Below are positions 1-8,848 of a stretch of 64,000 bases of DNA, in pieces. How positions within the stretch are numbered: position 1 is the stretch's first letter; every line of letters starts with the position of its first letter. Origin of the DNA: Spirosoma sp. KCTC 42546 (GTDB lineage Bacteria > Bacteroidota > Bacteroidia > Cytophagales > Spirosomataceae); assembly GCF_006965485.1 (NCBI RefSeq), contig NZ_CP041360.1, positions 6,552,501 through 6,616,500 of the forward strand, in the 5' to 3' direction. The translations under genes and the position numbers were made by a program. Below the pieces are notes generated by a model. That model made no database searches. It was not told where the DNA came from and saw nothing but the letters and a program-made list of their open reading frames with translations.

Positions 1-718
1 CGGGTGGCATACCCACAATACGACCCGCTTCGTCAAGCTCAAACTTGAGGCAGGTGAAGGCAAAGGGCAGCGGAATTTCTCGCTTAAAACTAATCGTAGA
101 TTGGGCAATTTCTTCCACCTTGAGGGTGGCACTGGCCTTGAACAGTTTTTCGATCTCGGCGGCTTTGCCCGAAAAATTGACCTTGTCTTCATCGGCTACG
201 TGTATCCTGAAATTGTCGCTGGTAATGATGCTATCGACCACCAGCAAATCGGAGTTTTTAAAGAAACCGGCTGTAGCTGGGTTCCCTTTATCGATAGTTT
301 GGTATTTCAGAGCATTTCCCAACAGGCCATTATCGAACGTGCATTTGTAAACGTTGCTGAAGCTAAACGATAGCGCAGTGGCTCCCTTCATGATGCTTTC
401 GATGCCGCTGTTTACGCCAAATCCTTTCAGGAAATTATTAGCGATTTTGATACCCACATCCAACCCCGCGCTCCGACTCCGTACCCCCGACAAATCGGCC
501 AGATACTCTTTTTTAACCTCCTCATCACCCACCAGAAACCGATCTGGGTGTGTTAGTAGCCTACGCAGTGTGCCGCGTGGGTGTAATTGTTTGTTCGTAC
601 GCTCAATGACCAGTAAGGGTTTAACCTCGCCATTGGGTATGCGTAGGATTTCGGCTCGCAGCCAGTCTTTCAATACCGATACCAACGGGTCAACTTCTTT
701 ACAAAATAAGCGTTCCAT
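1..718 (-). CDS. Bacterial gasdermin-like pore-forming protein (3' end outside window)
   Basis: I read this gene directly from the minus strand: ATG at 718-716, open to the left edge, 239 residues visible. The N-terminus MERLFCKEVDPLVSVLKDW carries a Cys at position 6 followed by an amphipathic stretch; bacterial gasdermins begin this way, and an N-terminal Cys is palmitoylated in characterised members. Further family-like features are the segment iPngevkPLLVIE (about 27-39), the glycine-rich stretch around residues 77-110 (LSGVRSRSAGLDVG), the hydrophobic strand ALSFSFSNVYKC, and the late PLPFAFTCLKFELDEAGR near residue 230. Bacterial gasdermins are about 250-280 residues, so the missing part would be the short C-terminal inhibitory tail with the cleavage site. 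The gene starts 5 bases after the stop of the CHAT protease gene, as expected for an operon in which the protease activates the pore. Family assignment is by pattern recognition, not by a search. Confidence 0.78.
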   Translation of the reverse strand, partial: MERLFCKEVDPLVSVLKDWLRAEILRIPNGEVKPLLVIERTNKQLHPRGTLRRLLTHPDRFLVGDEEVKKEYLADLSGVRSRSAGLDVGIKIANNFLKGFGVNSGIESIMKGATALSFSFSNVYKCTFDNGLLGNALKYQTIDKGNPATAGFFKNSDLLVVDSIITSDNFRIHVADEDKVNFSGKAAEIEKLFKASATLKVEEIAQSTISFKREIPLPFAFTCLKFELDEAGRIVGMPP

Positions 719-723
719 CGAAT

Positions 724-3700
724 TTATTGGGGTTGGTCTTCCTGGTCTTCTTGTAATCGCGCCAAACTACGCAGAACAATCTGCTGGTTATGCTCATCCT
801 CAAACTCCATCAAAATAGCCAGCGATTTCTGGTAATACTCTTTGGCCTGACTCCACTCCCGCTCCTCTTGAGCCACCATGCCCAACTGATGATAGGTACT
901 CGCCTGACCGTATCGGTCATTAAACTCCATCAAAATAGCCAGCGATTTCTGGTAATACTCTTTGGCCTGACTCCACTCCCGCTCCTCTTCAGCCACCCGG
1001 CCCAACTGATGATAGGTACTCGCCTGACCGTATCGGTCATTAAACTCCATCAAAATAGCCAGCGATTTCTGGTAATACTCTTTGGCCTGACTCCACTCCC
1101 GCTCCTCTTGAGCCACCCGGCCCAACTGATGATAGGTACTCGCCTGACCGTATCGGTCATTAAACTCCATCTTAATAGCCAGCGATTTCTGGTAATACTC
1201 TTTGGCCTGACTCCACTCCCGCTCCTCTTGAGCCACCCGGCCCAACTGATGATAGGTTCTCGCCTGACCGTATCGGTCATTAAACTCCATCAAAATAGCC
1301 AGCGATTTCTGGTAATACTCTTTGGCCTGACTCCACTCCCGCTCCTCTTGAGCCACCATGCCCAACTGATGATAGGTACTCTCCTGACTATATCGGTCAT
1401 TAAACTCCATCTTAATAGCCAGCGATTTCTGGTAATACTCTTTGGCCTGACTCCACTCCCGCTCCTCTTCAGCCACCCGGCCCAACTGATGATAGGTACT
1501 CGCCTGACCGTATCGGTCATTAAACTCCATCAAAATAGCCAGCGATTTCTGGTAATACTCTTTGGCCTGACTCCACTCCCGCTCCTCTTGAGCCACCCGG
1601 CCCAACTGATGATAGGTACTCGCCTGACCGTATCGGTCATTAAACTCCATCAAAATAGCCAGCGATTTCTGGTAATACTCTTTGGCCTGACTCCACTCCC
1701 GCTCCTCTTGAGCCACCCGGCCCAACTGATGATAAAGGGGGGCAGAATACTTTTTAAGAGTTTCTGGAGAAAAACCTTGTAGATTATTATTGATAAGTAG
1801 AGCTTTTTTATAGGCTTCCTTAGCTTCAGCAACCCTTTTAATCAGTAAAAGTCTCGTTCCAACCTTATCCATTACTCCCGCAAACTCGTAGCCAATTTGG
1901 CCAACCAACATTTCTTTTGGATAACTTTCTATTTGAGCTAATATAGTTTGAGCTATTTGTAATCCTGATTGCTGGTCATTGTTGCTATCAGCGTACCTAG
2001 ATAAGCATAAGAATGAGTAGAAAATACTCACGTGGTTTTTTAACGAAATTTGTAAGGCGTTAAAAATATTCGCGTATTCCATCTGAACCAGTATAATGCC
2101 CATTTGTCTTTCGTTGGCTTGTTTTGAATCAAGTAATTCATAGATTGCTTTGGCAAAGCCATCATAATAATTGCGGAAGGCAATGTCTAATTCCTGTTTC
2201 CTGGCGGCATCGGCACCGGTCTGTAGTTTTTGCTGCAAAAAATAAGGAAATACAGGTTGTAGACTGAGGATAGGCGAACCAGCACTAACAGGCTCCAGTA
2301 ATCCCCACTTTACAGCTTCCCCAATAATGTCGGCCCAATGCTCAAACGAGTGCTGCTGGTAGGCAGGTTGTTGCTTTAGCTCCGTAAAGTAATTTTCAAG
2401 AAGGGTTAGGTTTATATAGCCCGAAAACGGGGCCAGGCATACCAGCAACTGCTGGGCATCAGCCGATAAGTTACTGTGGGAATACTCGATGCAGCGCAGA
2501 ATTACTTCCTGCGGATCGATCCCTTTATCGCCAAGGCGTAGGTTCGCCATAATTTCCCCGGCTGTCTGGCGAGCCAGATTGGGCAGGATTACTTCCATCG
2601 CCAACGGATAGCCAGCCAGCAGGGCCATTAACTTGCCAAAGTCGGCGTCTTTGGCAATAATCCCCAGCAAACCGATTGGTTCCAGAATAAGACGGGCCAG
2701 GTCGGTTCGGGCTTCCTGATCCAAACCGGTCAGTTTATATACGTTTTTATCGAACGTAGCAGAAGCCAGCCAGCTTTCATCGCTTCTCGATCCGAAGATG
2801 ACAAAGGACTTGATCGACTTCCCGGACTTTTTCCGGAGTCGGCTCAGGAAATCGCCCAAATCGGTTCGATCCGCTTCCGAAAGCGTATTCGGGATGGCCA
2901 GCGAAGTGCCTGTAATGGATTCAAAGTTGTCCAGAATCAGGCAATAGGCTTCCGTGGTTAATTTATCTTCGATTTTGCTGCGTTGTGTAACAAGGCTACT
3001 GGCCTGAAACTGTGCAAACTCCCATTTATTTAGCAATTGTCGGCCCAGCTCGTTCAGGATTTGTTCGAGTGTGTAGGCGCGTTTGTCGTAGCCAAAATAG
3101 AAAGTTTTTTTGACCCAGCCGGTTCGCTCCCACCAACGGGCCAGGTATTCGAGCAGCGTGGTTTTACCGGTACCGCCCATGCCCCGAACCAGCAGCATAT
3201 TGTGTTTAAGCAGGTGTTTCTCAATGGATAGAATATCCAGGTCACGGCCCACAAACCCATACACGGGTTCGGCCGAGGGGTGGTAGGCCGCTTCCCGGCG
3301 TAGGTAATACTGTTCTTCCTCATCGGGTGTAAGTGCCTGCAACGTAAAGCTGACCGGCTGGTTTTGGTACAATACGGGCAGCAGCCAGTCTTCGAGTTCG
3401 ATGGTTTGATCGAAATAAGCCTGGCGATTTTTGTTCATCGCCAGCTCGCGCCGACCACTGGCTATCGCCCGATTCAGGTTAGCATGATCGAACAGGGCTT
3501 CGTAGAGGTGTTGCATTAGCACCCGAGCGGCTGATACAGTTATAGAATAGCTTTGGCCTAGGACGGCCTGCACACCCGCTTCCATCAGTTTAGCGGCCAG
3601 ACTGGTTTGATAGGGACCTTCCTCTTCTTTCGCCGACTGGCAGGCATTGAGCAGACAAACCGGAATGTTTCGGGCCTTTAATAGTTTCGCCAGATCTTCG

Positions 3701-4560
3701 GCACTGACCGGAACAGCCTGCCCTTTTTCGGCCCCTTCAAAGAGTAAAAAGGCTTTTTTGCCCTCATAAGTGGCCAGGTCGGATAAGCCCCAATTGGCCT
3801 GCATCTGATAGCGACTGCGGGATACCCCCTGTTGTATGTGTGTATACTCAAGTAACGCGCCGTGCGTATCGAAATGAACCAAATGGTAAAAACCGGCTGG
3901 TTTGGCATCTAAATGCTCCACCAACGATTGATACGTACCGGGGCGGAGAATATGGGCATCGACTCGGAGTTGAGCCGATTCAATTAATTCGATAACGGGG
4001 CGGATAATGGTTCGGTAGTTAACATCATCTTCCCAATCGGGCCGGGCCGTCACAAGTAGCAGATTCAGGACCGTCGACGGACTGATTGGAGCAAGAAAGC
4101 TGACGGGCTGGTTATTTTTGCGAAACACATTAGCCCGGCCAGCCGCAAAAGCTTCCGGAAGTTCCGGATCTTTTAATGCTTCCCAATGAATGGTATGAAA
4201 TCCCGTACTTTTCCCAACAATCGCAAATTCAAGCTGGTCTAACCCCTGGTTTCTACAGGTTCTGTACTCAAAAGCGATGTTAGGTGTCTGAAAAAGAGCC
4301 GTGAACAGAGCCTCGCCGTACTGGCGAATTTCCTCTACAACACGTTTGACCCGTTCCCGGTCCAGAAATGGATTGCGAAGTTGCTGTTCAAAGTACCACT
4401 CAAATCGTCTTTCCTGATCCCGGTCAACAGGATTGGGCAATATTACTTCATACTGAGAACCATTGTTGAAAGAAATGCGTAAGGAGAAGCGCTGATCAGT
4501 GAAATGATCTTCCTGAATCATTATGACATTTGGCATGGTGTTGGAGGCAAGGTATGGCAC
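724..4560 (-). CDS. CHAT caspase-like protease - STAND NTPase - TPR protein
   Basis: This 1278-residue protein has three visible parts. Residues about 1-400 form a CHAT (caspase HetF-associated with TPR) domain with the candidate dyad His233 (HFDTHG) and Cys307 (LLNACQSA). Residues about 430-800 form a STAND/NACHT-like NTPase with Walker A GMGGTGKT at 460-467, Walker B LILDNFES at 541-548 and a sensor-like FGSRSDESW. Residues about 945-1253 are eight nearly identical 40-residue TPR units (YHQLGRVAQEEREWSQAKEY...). No signal peptide is seen, so it should be cytoplasmic. By analogy with known gasdermin-protease operons and with NLR proteins, I infer that the TPR array senses a trigger, the NTPase oligomerises, and the CHAT domain cleaves the gasdermin encoded 5 bases downstream. 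ATG at 4560 gives the full N-terminus; ATG at 4536 is an alternative. CHAT-TPR proteins also occur without gasdermins, but the neighbour makes this role likely. Confidence 0.9.
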   Translation of the reverse strand: MPYLASNTMPNVIMIQEDHFTDQRFSLRISFNNGSQYEVILPNPVDRDQERRFEWYFEQQLRNPFLDRERVKRVVEEIRQYGEALFTALFQTPNIAFEYRTCRNQGLDQLEFAIVGKSTGFHTIHWEALKDPELPEAFAAGRANVFRKNNQPVSFLAPISPSTVLNLLLVTARPDWEDDVNYRTIIRPVIELIESAQLRVDAHILRPGTYQSLVEHLDAKPAGFYHLVHFDTHGALLEYTHIQQGVSRSRYQMQANWGLSDLATYEGKKAFLLFEGAEKGQAVPVSAEDLAKLLKARNIPVCLLNACQSAKEEEGPYQTSLAAKLMEAGVQAVLGQSYSITVSAARVLMQHLYEALFDHANLNRAIASGRRELAMNKNRQAYFDQTIELEDWLLPVLYQNQPVSFTLQALTPDEEEQYYLRREAAYHPSAEPVYGFVGRDLDILSIEKHLLKHNMLLVRGMGGTGKTTLLEYLARWWERTGWVKKTFYFGYDKRAYTLEQILNELGRQLLNKWEFAQFQASSLVTQRSKIEDKLTTEAYCLILDNFESITGTSLAIPNTLSEADRTDLGDFLSRLRKKSGKSIKSFVIFGSRSDESWLASATFDKNVYKLTGLDQEARTDLARLILEPIGLLGIIAKDADFGKLMALLAGYPLAMEVILPNLARQTAGEIMANLRLGDKGIDPQEVILRCIEYSHSNLSADAQQLLVCLAPFSGYINLTLLENYFTELKQQPAYQQHSFEHWADIIGEAVKWGLLEPVSAGSPILSLQPVFPYFLQQKLQTGADAARKQELDIAFRNYYDGFAKAIYELLDSKQANERQMGIILVQMEYANIFNALQISLKNHVSIFYSFLCLSRYADSNNDQQSGLQIAQTILAQIESYPKEMLVGQIGYEFAGVMDKVGTRLLLIKRVAEAKEAYKKALLINNNLQGFSPETLKKYSAPLYHQLGRVAQEEREWSQAKEYYQKSLAILMEFNDRYGQASTYHQLGRVAQEEREWSQAKEYYQKSLAILMEFNDRYGQASTYHQLGRVAEEEREWSQAKEYYQKSLAIKMEFNDRYSQESTYHQLGMVAQEEREWSQAKEYYQKSLAILMEFNDRYGQARTYHQLGRVAQEEREWSQAKEYYQKSLAIKMEFNDRYGQASTYHQLGRVAQEEREWSQAKEYYQKSLAILMEFNDRYGQASTYHQLGRVAEEEREWSQAKEYYQKSLAILMEFNDRYGQASTYHQLGMVAQEEREWSQAKEYYQKSLAILMEFEDEHNQQIVLRSLARLQEDQEDQPQ
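803..1733 (-). repeat. Eight tandem 120-bp repeats encoding TPR units
   Basis: From about 803 to 1733 the sequence repeats with an exact 120-bp period, eight copies, each encoding one 40-residue TPR. Copies differ by only a few bases, for example Ile-Leu versus Ile-Lys (caaaat/cttaat), Arg versus Met (cgg/atg) and Gln versus Glu. The outermost copies diverge into ordinary coding sequence. Such identity at silent sites points to recent duplication or ongoing gene conversion, so copy number probably varies between strains. Confidence 0.95.
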
Positions 4561-4709
4561 CGAAATATAAGAATTTATACGCTGTGTGCTATTCCTGATA
4601 ATCGACAGGGAATCAAAATAATGGCCAATTTATTTTTCCTGTTGTTTGCATCTTTTCATTCCCTTTCTTTGCTTCATCTAATCTTCCTGATTTCCCCTTC
4701 CTTCACTCT

Positions 4710-5951
4710 ATGAAAGTCCGTTACCGTGTTCTCTCCGGTTTATTTCTGCTCTCAACCATTACCTACCTCGACCGCGTTTGCATGAACGTAGTGAGCAAAT
4801 ACGTTAAAGCGGACTTACATCTCGACAATCAGCAATTCGGCTGGATTCTGGGCGCGTTCTCCCTGTCGTACGCGTTGTTTGAAATACCAACGGGTTCACT
4901 CGGCGATAGCATTGGCCCCCGGCGGGTACTTACGCGGGTGGTGCTGTGGTGGTCGGGGTTTACGGCACTTACGGGCACGGCCTTTAATTTTTTGTACCTC
5001 CTGATTGTACGCTTTCTATTCGGTATTGGCGAGGCCGGTGCTTACCCAAATGCATCCATCGTTATTGCCCGCTGGTTTCCGGCCGTTGAAGTAGGCCGGG
5101 CGCAATCCGTAATCTGGGCTGCCGGTCGACTGGGTGGTGCCTTAACGCCTTTGCTGGTCATTCCGTTAGTACACTGGGCTGGCTGGCGCTGGGCGTTTGG
5201 ATTGCTGGGCCTATTAGGTGTATTGTGGGCTATAATCTGGTACATCTGGTTTCGCGATGAACCCGCAGAAAAAGCAGGCATCAGTGAGGCCGAAGTGCAG
5301 GAAATTGAGCAGGGCCGACGGATCAAACAATCCGACCATCGAATTCCCTGGACAACCATTATCCGCAACCCCGATTTATGGGCCCTGATGCTGATGTGCC
5401 ACCTGTTTTTCTATGGCTCGTACTTCTTCACGAACTGGTCGTCGGTTTATTTTCAGGAAGGGCGTGGTTTGAGCGAAGATCAAACCAAAAACTTCATCTC
5501 CTTCTCCTACTTCCTCGGCGCGGTAGGTTGCCTGGTCGGTGGTATACTCAGCGATTCGCTGACGAAACGATATGGGCTCAAAATTGGCCGTCGGGCGGTG
5601 GGCGTTGGTGGACTGGGGCTGTCGAGCCTGTTTTTCCTGCTGGCGGGGTTAACGACTGATAACGAGCTAGCGGGTTACCTGCTCGCCATATGCGTGCTCA
5701 CGAAAGATCTGGCCTTGCCCGTGGCCTTTGCCGTGTGTGTCGACATTGGTCAGCGCAACGCGGGTACCGTAACGGGCTCCATGAATTTCGCAGGGCAGTT
5801 GGGAGGCTTTTTCATTACCATTCTGTTTGGTATTATTGTTGAGCAAACCAAGAACTTCAACTATCCCCTGTTCATGATTGCAGGCTGTTTGCTGGTGAGT
5901 GCGCTGCTGTGGTTGCGTATTGATCCCACAAAGCCGGTAACGATCAAGTAG
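4710..5951 (+). CDS. MFS transporter, anion:cation symporter (ACS)-like
   Basis: A 413-residue integral membrane protein with about 12 hydrophobic segments and typical major facilitator signatures: the TM1 motif TYLDRVCMN, the loop 2-3 motif GSLGDSIGPRR, and RFLFGIGEAGAYPNAS in TM4, which is characteristic of the ACS family (hexuronate, glucarate and phthalate transporters). It probably imports an organic acid or sugar acid in symport with a cation across the inner membrane; the substrate cannot be read from sequence. It is divergent from the CHAT protease gene, with 149 bases between them, and is not obviously part of a catabolic operon. ATG at 4710 directly precedes the first membrane segment. 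Confidence 0.88.
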   Translation: MKVRYRVLSGLFLLSTITYLDRVCMNVVSKYVKADLHLDNQQFGWILGAFSLSYALFEIPTGSLGDSIGPRRVLTRVVLWWSGFTALTGTAFNFLYLLIVRFLFGIGEAGAYPNASIVIARWFPAVEVGRAQSVIWAAGRLGGALTPLLVIPLVHWAGWRWAFGLLGLLGVLWAIIWYIWFRDEPAEKAGISEAEVQEIEQGRRIKQSDHRIPWTTIIRNPDLWALMLMCHLFFYGSYFFTNWSSVYFQEGRGLSEDQTKNFISFSYFLGAVGCLVGGILSDSLTKRYGLKIGRRAVGVGGLGLSSLFFLLAGLTTDNELAGYLLAICVLTKDLALPVAFAVCVDIGQRNAGTVTGSMNFAGQLGGFFITILFGIIVEQTKNFNYPLFMIAGCLLVSALLWLRIDPTKPVTIK

Positions 5952-5990
5952 TACAGCAAGGCTATCTGTTTAAACCATAGTGACATAAGC

Positions 5991-6503
5991 TTGACTTCTA
6001 TAAATCAACTACTTCTACTTTTTGCTTTCATTGGCCTACTAGGTTGTGAGCCAGACGACAAGTTTACGGGTGTGGCCGCCGGAGCCAGGGGCCGCTATGT
6101 GGTTACAGCATACATTGTATCTGGTGATACCTTATTCTCATTATTGCCCGGTTCTACGGGTTATAAGCCTGGCATCAATAAGATTGGCATTACTAATTTC
6201 ACGATAGCGATTGATGTTATTGAGTCAGATCAGCTAAGCATAAAAACCGTTTATTGGCGAAAGGGCTTACAATCTACATTCAGCAAAAAGGTAGTTGTCA
6301 GGCTAACCAACTACAACTACCAGTTTTCCCTTATCGAAACCAATCCTCCTTCCGCTTACGAAGGAAGTGTAGGTAGATTTTCAGGGTTCTTCTACGAGCG
6401 TACACTAGGTGGTGGGCTCTTGATACCCCTTGCCGATTCCTTAACGAATTCCAGTCAGTCACCTTCACAGGATGTTGTTATCATTGCGCAGCCAGTTAGG
6501 TGA
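5991..6503 (+). CDS. Small lipoprotein, unknown function
   Basis: A 170-residue protein starting with TTG at 5991. The N-terminus is a lipoprotein signal with lipobox LLGC (Cys19), so it should be anchored to a membrane, in Bacteroidota often the outer membrane. The mature part is rich in beta-strand-like segments and has no motif I recognise. It follows the MFS gene by 39 bases on the same strand and may be cotranscribed with it. No ATG offers an equally good signal peptide. Confidence 0.65.
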   Translation: MTSINQLLLLFAFIGLLGCEPDDKFTGVAAGARGRYVVTAYIVSGDTLFSLLPGSTGYKPGINKIGITNFTIAIDVIESDQLSIKTVYWRKGLQSTFSKKVVVRLTNYNYQFSLIETNPPSAYEGSVGRFSGFFYERTLGGGLLIPLADSLTNSSQSPSQDVVIIAQPVR

Positions 6504-6611
6504 TCCATAAGCTGACTATTTTCAAGAAAGGACATGCGTTCATTAGTGTGCAGGCATAGTAAGATCACATTGACTCGGTATCTGTGCAGGTCTAAATGGT
6601 CTACTTTCCCT

Positions 6612-6648
6612 ATTAGAAAATCCTTAAAAAGTCATTAGAAATCTTTAA
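6612..6648. promoter_or_regulatory. Direct repeat ATTAGAAA..TTAA, candidate response-regulator boxes
   Basis: Two copies of ATTAGAAA(A)TCYTTAA begin at 6612 and 6634, 22 bases apart, which is two helical turns, upstream of the response regulator gene. A related CTAAT..CTAAT pair lies ahead of the efflux operon at 7468-7483. OmpR/PhoB-type regulators bind direct repeats at about 11-bp steps, so this may be an autoregulatory site. Confidence 0.4.
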
Positions 6649-6767
6649 TCTGATTGTACCTGCCTGAATGATTAAGTAACTAGCGTTGAGTTAAGCGAGT
6701 AATCGCCTAACTAACTGTCTCATTTGTTAATCATTATTCCACTCGTGGATGCTGTTTCATAGCCTGC

Positions 6768-7460
6768 ATGGAGAACATAGTAATCGTTGAAGACGACCGA
6801 CGCATTGCACAGACTATTAGCCGGGGTCTCCAGGAAGAAGGCTATTCCACCGAAGTCGTTTACGAAGGTCACAATGGCCGGCAGGCTGCTCTGAAGGCTG
6901 GTGTTGACTTACTGATTTTAGACCTTAATCTGCCGGGCATCAATGGTTTCGAGGTATGCCGAAGCGTACGAATCGCTAAACCCCGCTTACCGATTATTAT
7001 ACTGTCGGCGCTGGGCGAAATAGAGGATAAGGAAGAAGGACTGGCCTTAGGCGCCGATGATTTCCTGGTGAAGCCGTTTGATTTTCGGGAGCTGATTGCT
7101 CGTGTAAAGACCTGTTTACGGCGATCAGCCATTATGGGCGGCACAATCATCGAAACAGAAAAGGTGTGGCAGGCCGCCAATTTAACAGTGAACACGGTCA
7201 CCAAAGTTGTTCGGCGGGGCGAAGCCATAATCAATCTCACTGCTCGTGAATTTACCCTGCTGGAGTACTTAATACGCAACCAGGGGCGGGTTCTGAATAA
7301 ATTAGACATCGCGGAGCAGGTGTGGTCCAGCAACTACGATTCAAATTCTACAGTTGTAGAAGTCTATATTAATTACCTCCGCAAAAAGATAGACCGTGAC
7401 TTTACCCCCAAACTGATTCATACCCGACTTGGGTTGGGATACGTACTAAAGGAGGAGTAA
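6768..7460 (+). CDS. OmpR/PhoB-family response regulator
   Basis: A 230-residue two-domain regulator. The receiver domain (1-120) has the acidic pocket Glu8-Asp9-Asp10, the phospho-acceptor Asp52 (LILDLNLPG), Ser80 in the switch position and Lys102 (FLVKPF). Residues about 135-228 form a winged-helix DNA-binding domain of the OmpR type, with LTAREFTLLEYL and the recognition region TVVEVYINYLRKKID. No histidine kinase gene lies next to it, which is unusual for this CusR/CzcR-like type. It sits 106 bases ahead of a CzcCBA-like efflux operon that it probably controls. Confidence 0.92.
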   Translation: MENIVIVEDDRRIAQTISRGLQEEGYSTEVVYEGHNGRQAALKAGVDLLILDLNLPGINGFEVCRSVRIAKPRLPIIILSALGEIEDKEEGLALGADDFLVKPFDFRELIARVKTCLRRSAIMGGTIIETEKVWQAANLTVNTVTKVVRRGEAIINLTAREFTLLEYLIRNQGRVLNKLDIAEQVWSSNYDSNSTVVEVYINYLRKKIDRDFTPKLIHTRLGLGYVLKEE

Positions 7461-7467
7461 GCCCTCT

Positions 7468-7483
7468 CTAATCTATTTCTAAT
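7468..7483. promoter_or_regulatory. CTAAT direct repeat at 11-bp spacing ahead of efflux operon
   Basis: CTAAT occurs at 7468-7472 and 7479-7483, an 11-bp step, about 85 bases before the outer-membrane efflux gene. Read on the opposite strand, ATTAGAAAT matches the word repeated upstream of the response regulator. This is a plausible binding site for that regulator. Confidence 0.35.
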
Positions 7484-7566
7484 TATTTTCTATAGGTATT
7501 ATAAGTTTTCATTAAGCCTCCTGTAACCTGCCCAGCAGACCTTTGTAGCCGTACATCATTTAACGC

Positions 7567-8835
7567 ATGCGGCTGCTTTTTTCACTGTTTTTTCTCGTAG
7601 TAGGTTTCCATTCTGTACTGGCGCAATCCGTTGCCAGCCAGGATTCCCTCCTGCTTACCCTTCAACAGGCCGACAGTCTGTTCGTAAAAAATAACGTACT
7701 TCTGTTAGCCGAACGATTTCGGGTCGACGCCAGTCAGGCGCAGATTTTACAAGCCAGCTTATATGATAACCCAACCGTAACGCTGGAGGTTAGTAGCTAT
7801 AATAATGAAACCCGGCGGGTCCTGGATGTGGGTGGGCAAGGCCAGAAAACCGTTGCCATCCAGCAATTGCTGTACACGGCTGGCAAACGCAACAAACGAA
7901 TCGCCTTAGCCTCAGAAGCTGCTCAACTGACTCAATTCGAATTATTGGATTTATTGAGGGGGCTTCGCTTTGACCTGCGCAGCCGCTTCTACTCCATTTA
8001 TTTCCAGCAAAAAACACTGGCCCGATTTGATCAGCAACTGGCTACACTTCAAACCACTGTCGCGGCTTATGAAGTACAATATAACCGAAATAACGTATCG
8101 CTTCGTGAGTTGCTTCGGCTAAAAGCTCTGCTGTTTCAACTAAGCAATGACCGAACGGCTATACTGTTTCAACTGGCCGATGACCAACGTGCCTTACGAA
8201 CGTTACTGTCAATTGATCAACCAATTAAACCAGTGGTGGCGGATGAAACGCTGGCGCGTTATCGTTTGCCCACCCAGACAGAAGACACACTCCAGCAACT
8301 GGCGGTTCGCAACCGTCCCGACCTGAAGGCCATAGAATCCCTCACCCGCCAGGCCGAACTGAATTACAATCTACAGAAAGCGTTAGCGGTGCCGGACATG
8401 CGCGTAGGCGGTACCTACGACCAGGCCGGAAGCTACATTCAGAATTACGTGGGTCTGTCCGTCTCAGCCGATATCCCTGTCTTCAACCGGAACCAGGGTG
8501 CTATTCGGGCGGCCCGCAGTCAGATTCAGCATCAGGGTCAGCTACAGCGGCAAAAAGCGATTCAGGTAGGCAATGAAGTGGCCACCGCCCTGCAAAAAGT
8601 ACGGGAAGTGGAACGCCGGGTACAGTCTGTTGAACAGCCGTTTACCGACCAGTTCGACCAGTTGAACCGGGGTGTAGTTACCAGTTTTCAAAAGGGTAAC
8701 ATCACCCTCCTGGAGTTTGTCGATCTGATCGAAGCCTATAACGACAGCATCAGTCAACTCAATCGACTGAAAGCTGACCGCGTGAGCGCCTACGAGGAGC
8801 TCAATTACCTGGTTGGCGAAGACCTGTTTAGGTAG
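7567..8835 (+). CDS. TolC-family outer membrane efflux protein (CzcC-like)
   Basis: A 422-residue protein with a signal peptide (MRLLFSLFFLVVGFHSVLAQ) followed by two long alpha-helical halves typical of the outer membrane efflux protein (OEP) family, for example QQADSLFVKNNVLLLAERFRV and the second-half NYNLQKALAVPDMRVGG. It should form the trimeric outer-membrane duct of the tripartite pump whose adaptor and RND pump follow on the same strand. The gene order C-B-A and the heavy-metal class of the pump suggest a metal efflux system. ATG at 7567 is directly followed by the signal peptide. Confidence 0.88.
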   Translation: MRLLFSLFFLVVGFHSVLAQSVASQDSLLLTLQQADSLFVKNNVLLLAERFRVDASQAQILQASLYDNPTVTLEVSSYNNETRRVLDVGGQGQKTVAIQQLLYTAGKRNKRIALASEAAQLTQFELLDLLRGLRFDLRSRFYSIYFQQKTLARFDQQLATLQTTVAAYEVQYNRNNVSLRELLRLKALLFQLSNDRTAILFQLADDQRALRTLLSIDQPIKPVVADETLARYRLPTQTEDTLQQLAVRNRPDLKAIESLTRQAELNYNLQKALAVPDMRVGGTYDQAGSYIQNYVGLSVSADIPVFNRNQGAIRAARSQIQHQGQLQRQKAIQVGNEVATALQKVREVERRVQSVEQPFTDQFDQLNRGVVTSFQKGNITLLEFVDLIEAYNDSISQLNRLKADRVSAYEELNYLVGEDLFR

Positions 8836-8848
8836 CCCCCGTTTGGTA

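Noticed and set aside
45..818. Plus-strand frames at the left edge
   Set aside because: They are antisense to the gasdermin-like gene, which has a coherent protein pattern over all 239 codons and fits tightly behind the CHAT gene.
803..1733. Regular repeats as a CRISPR array
   Set aside because: The 120-bp units are contiguous coding repeats without unique spacers.
790..1782. Plus-strand open frame of 330 residues with eight repeats
   Set aside because: It is the antisense shadow of the TPR repeat array; period and ends coincide and the protein has no sensible features.
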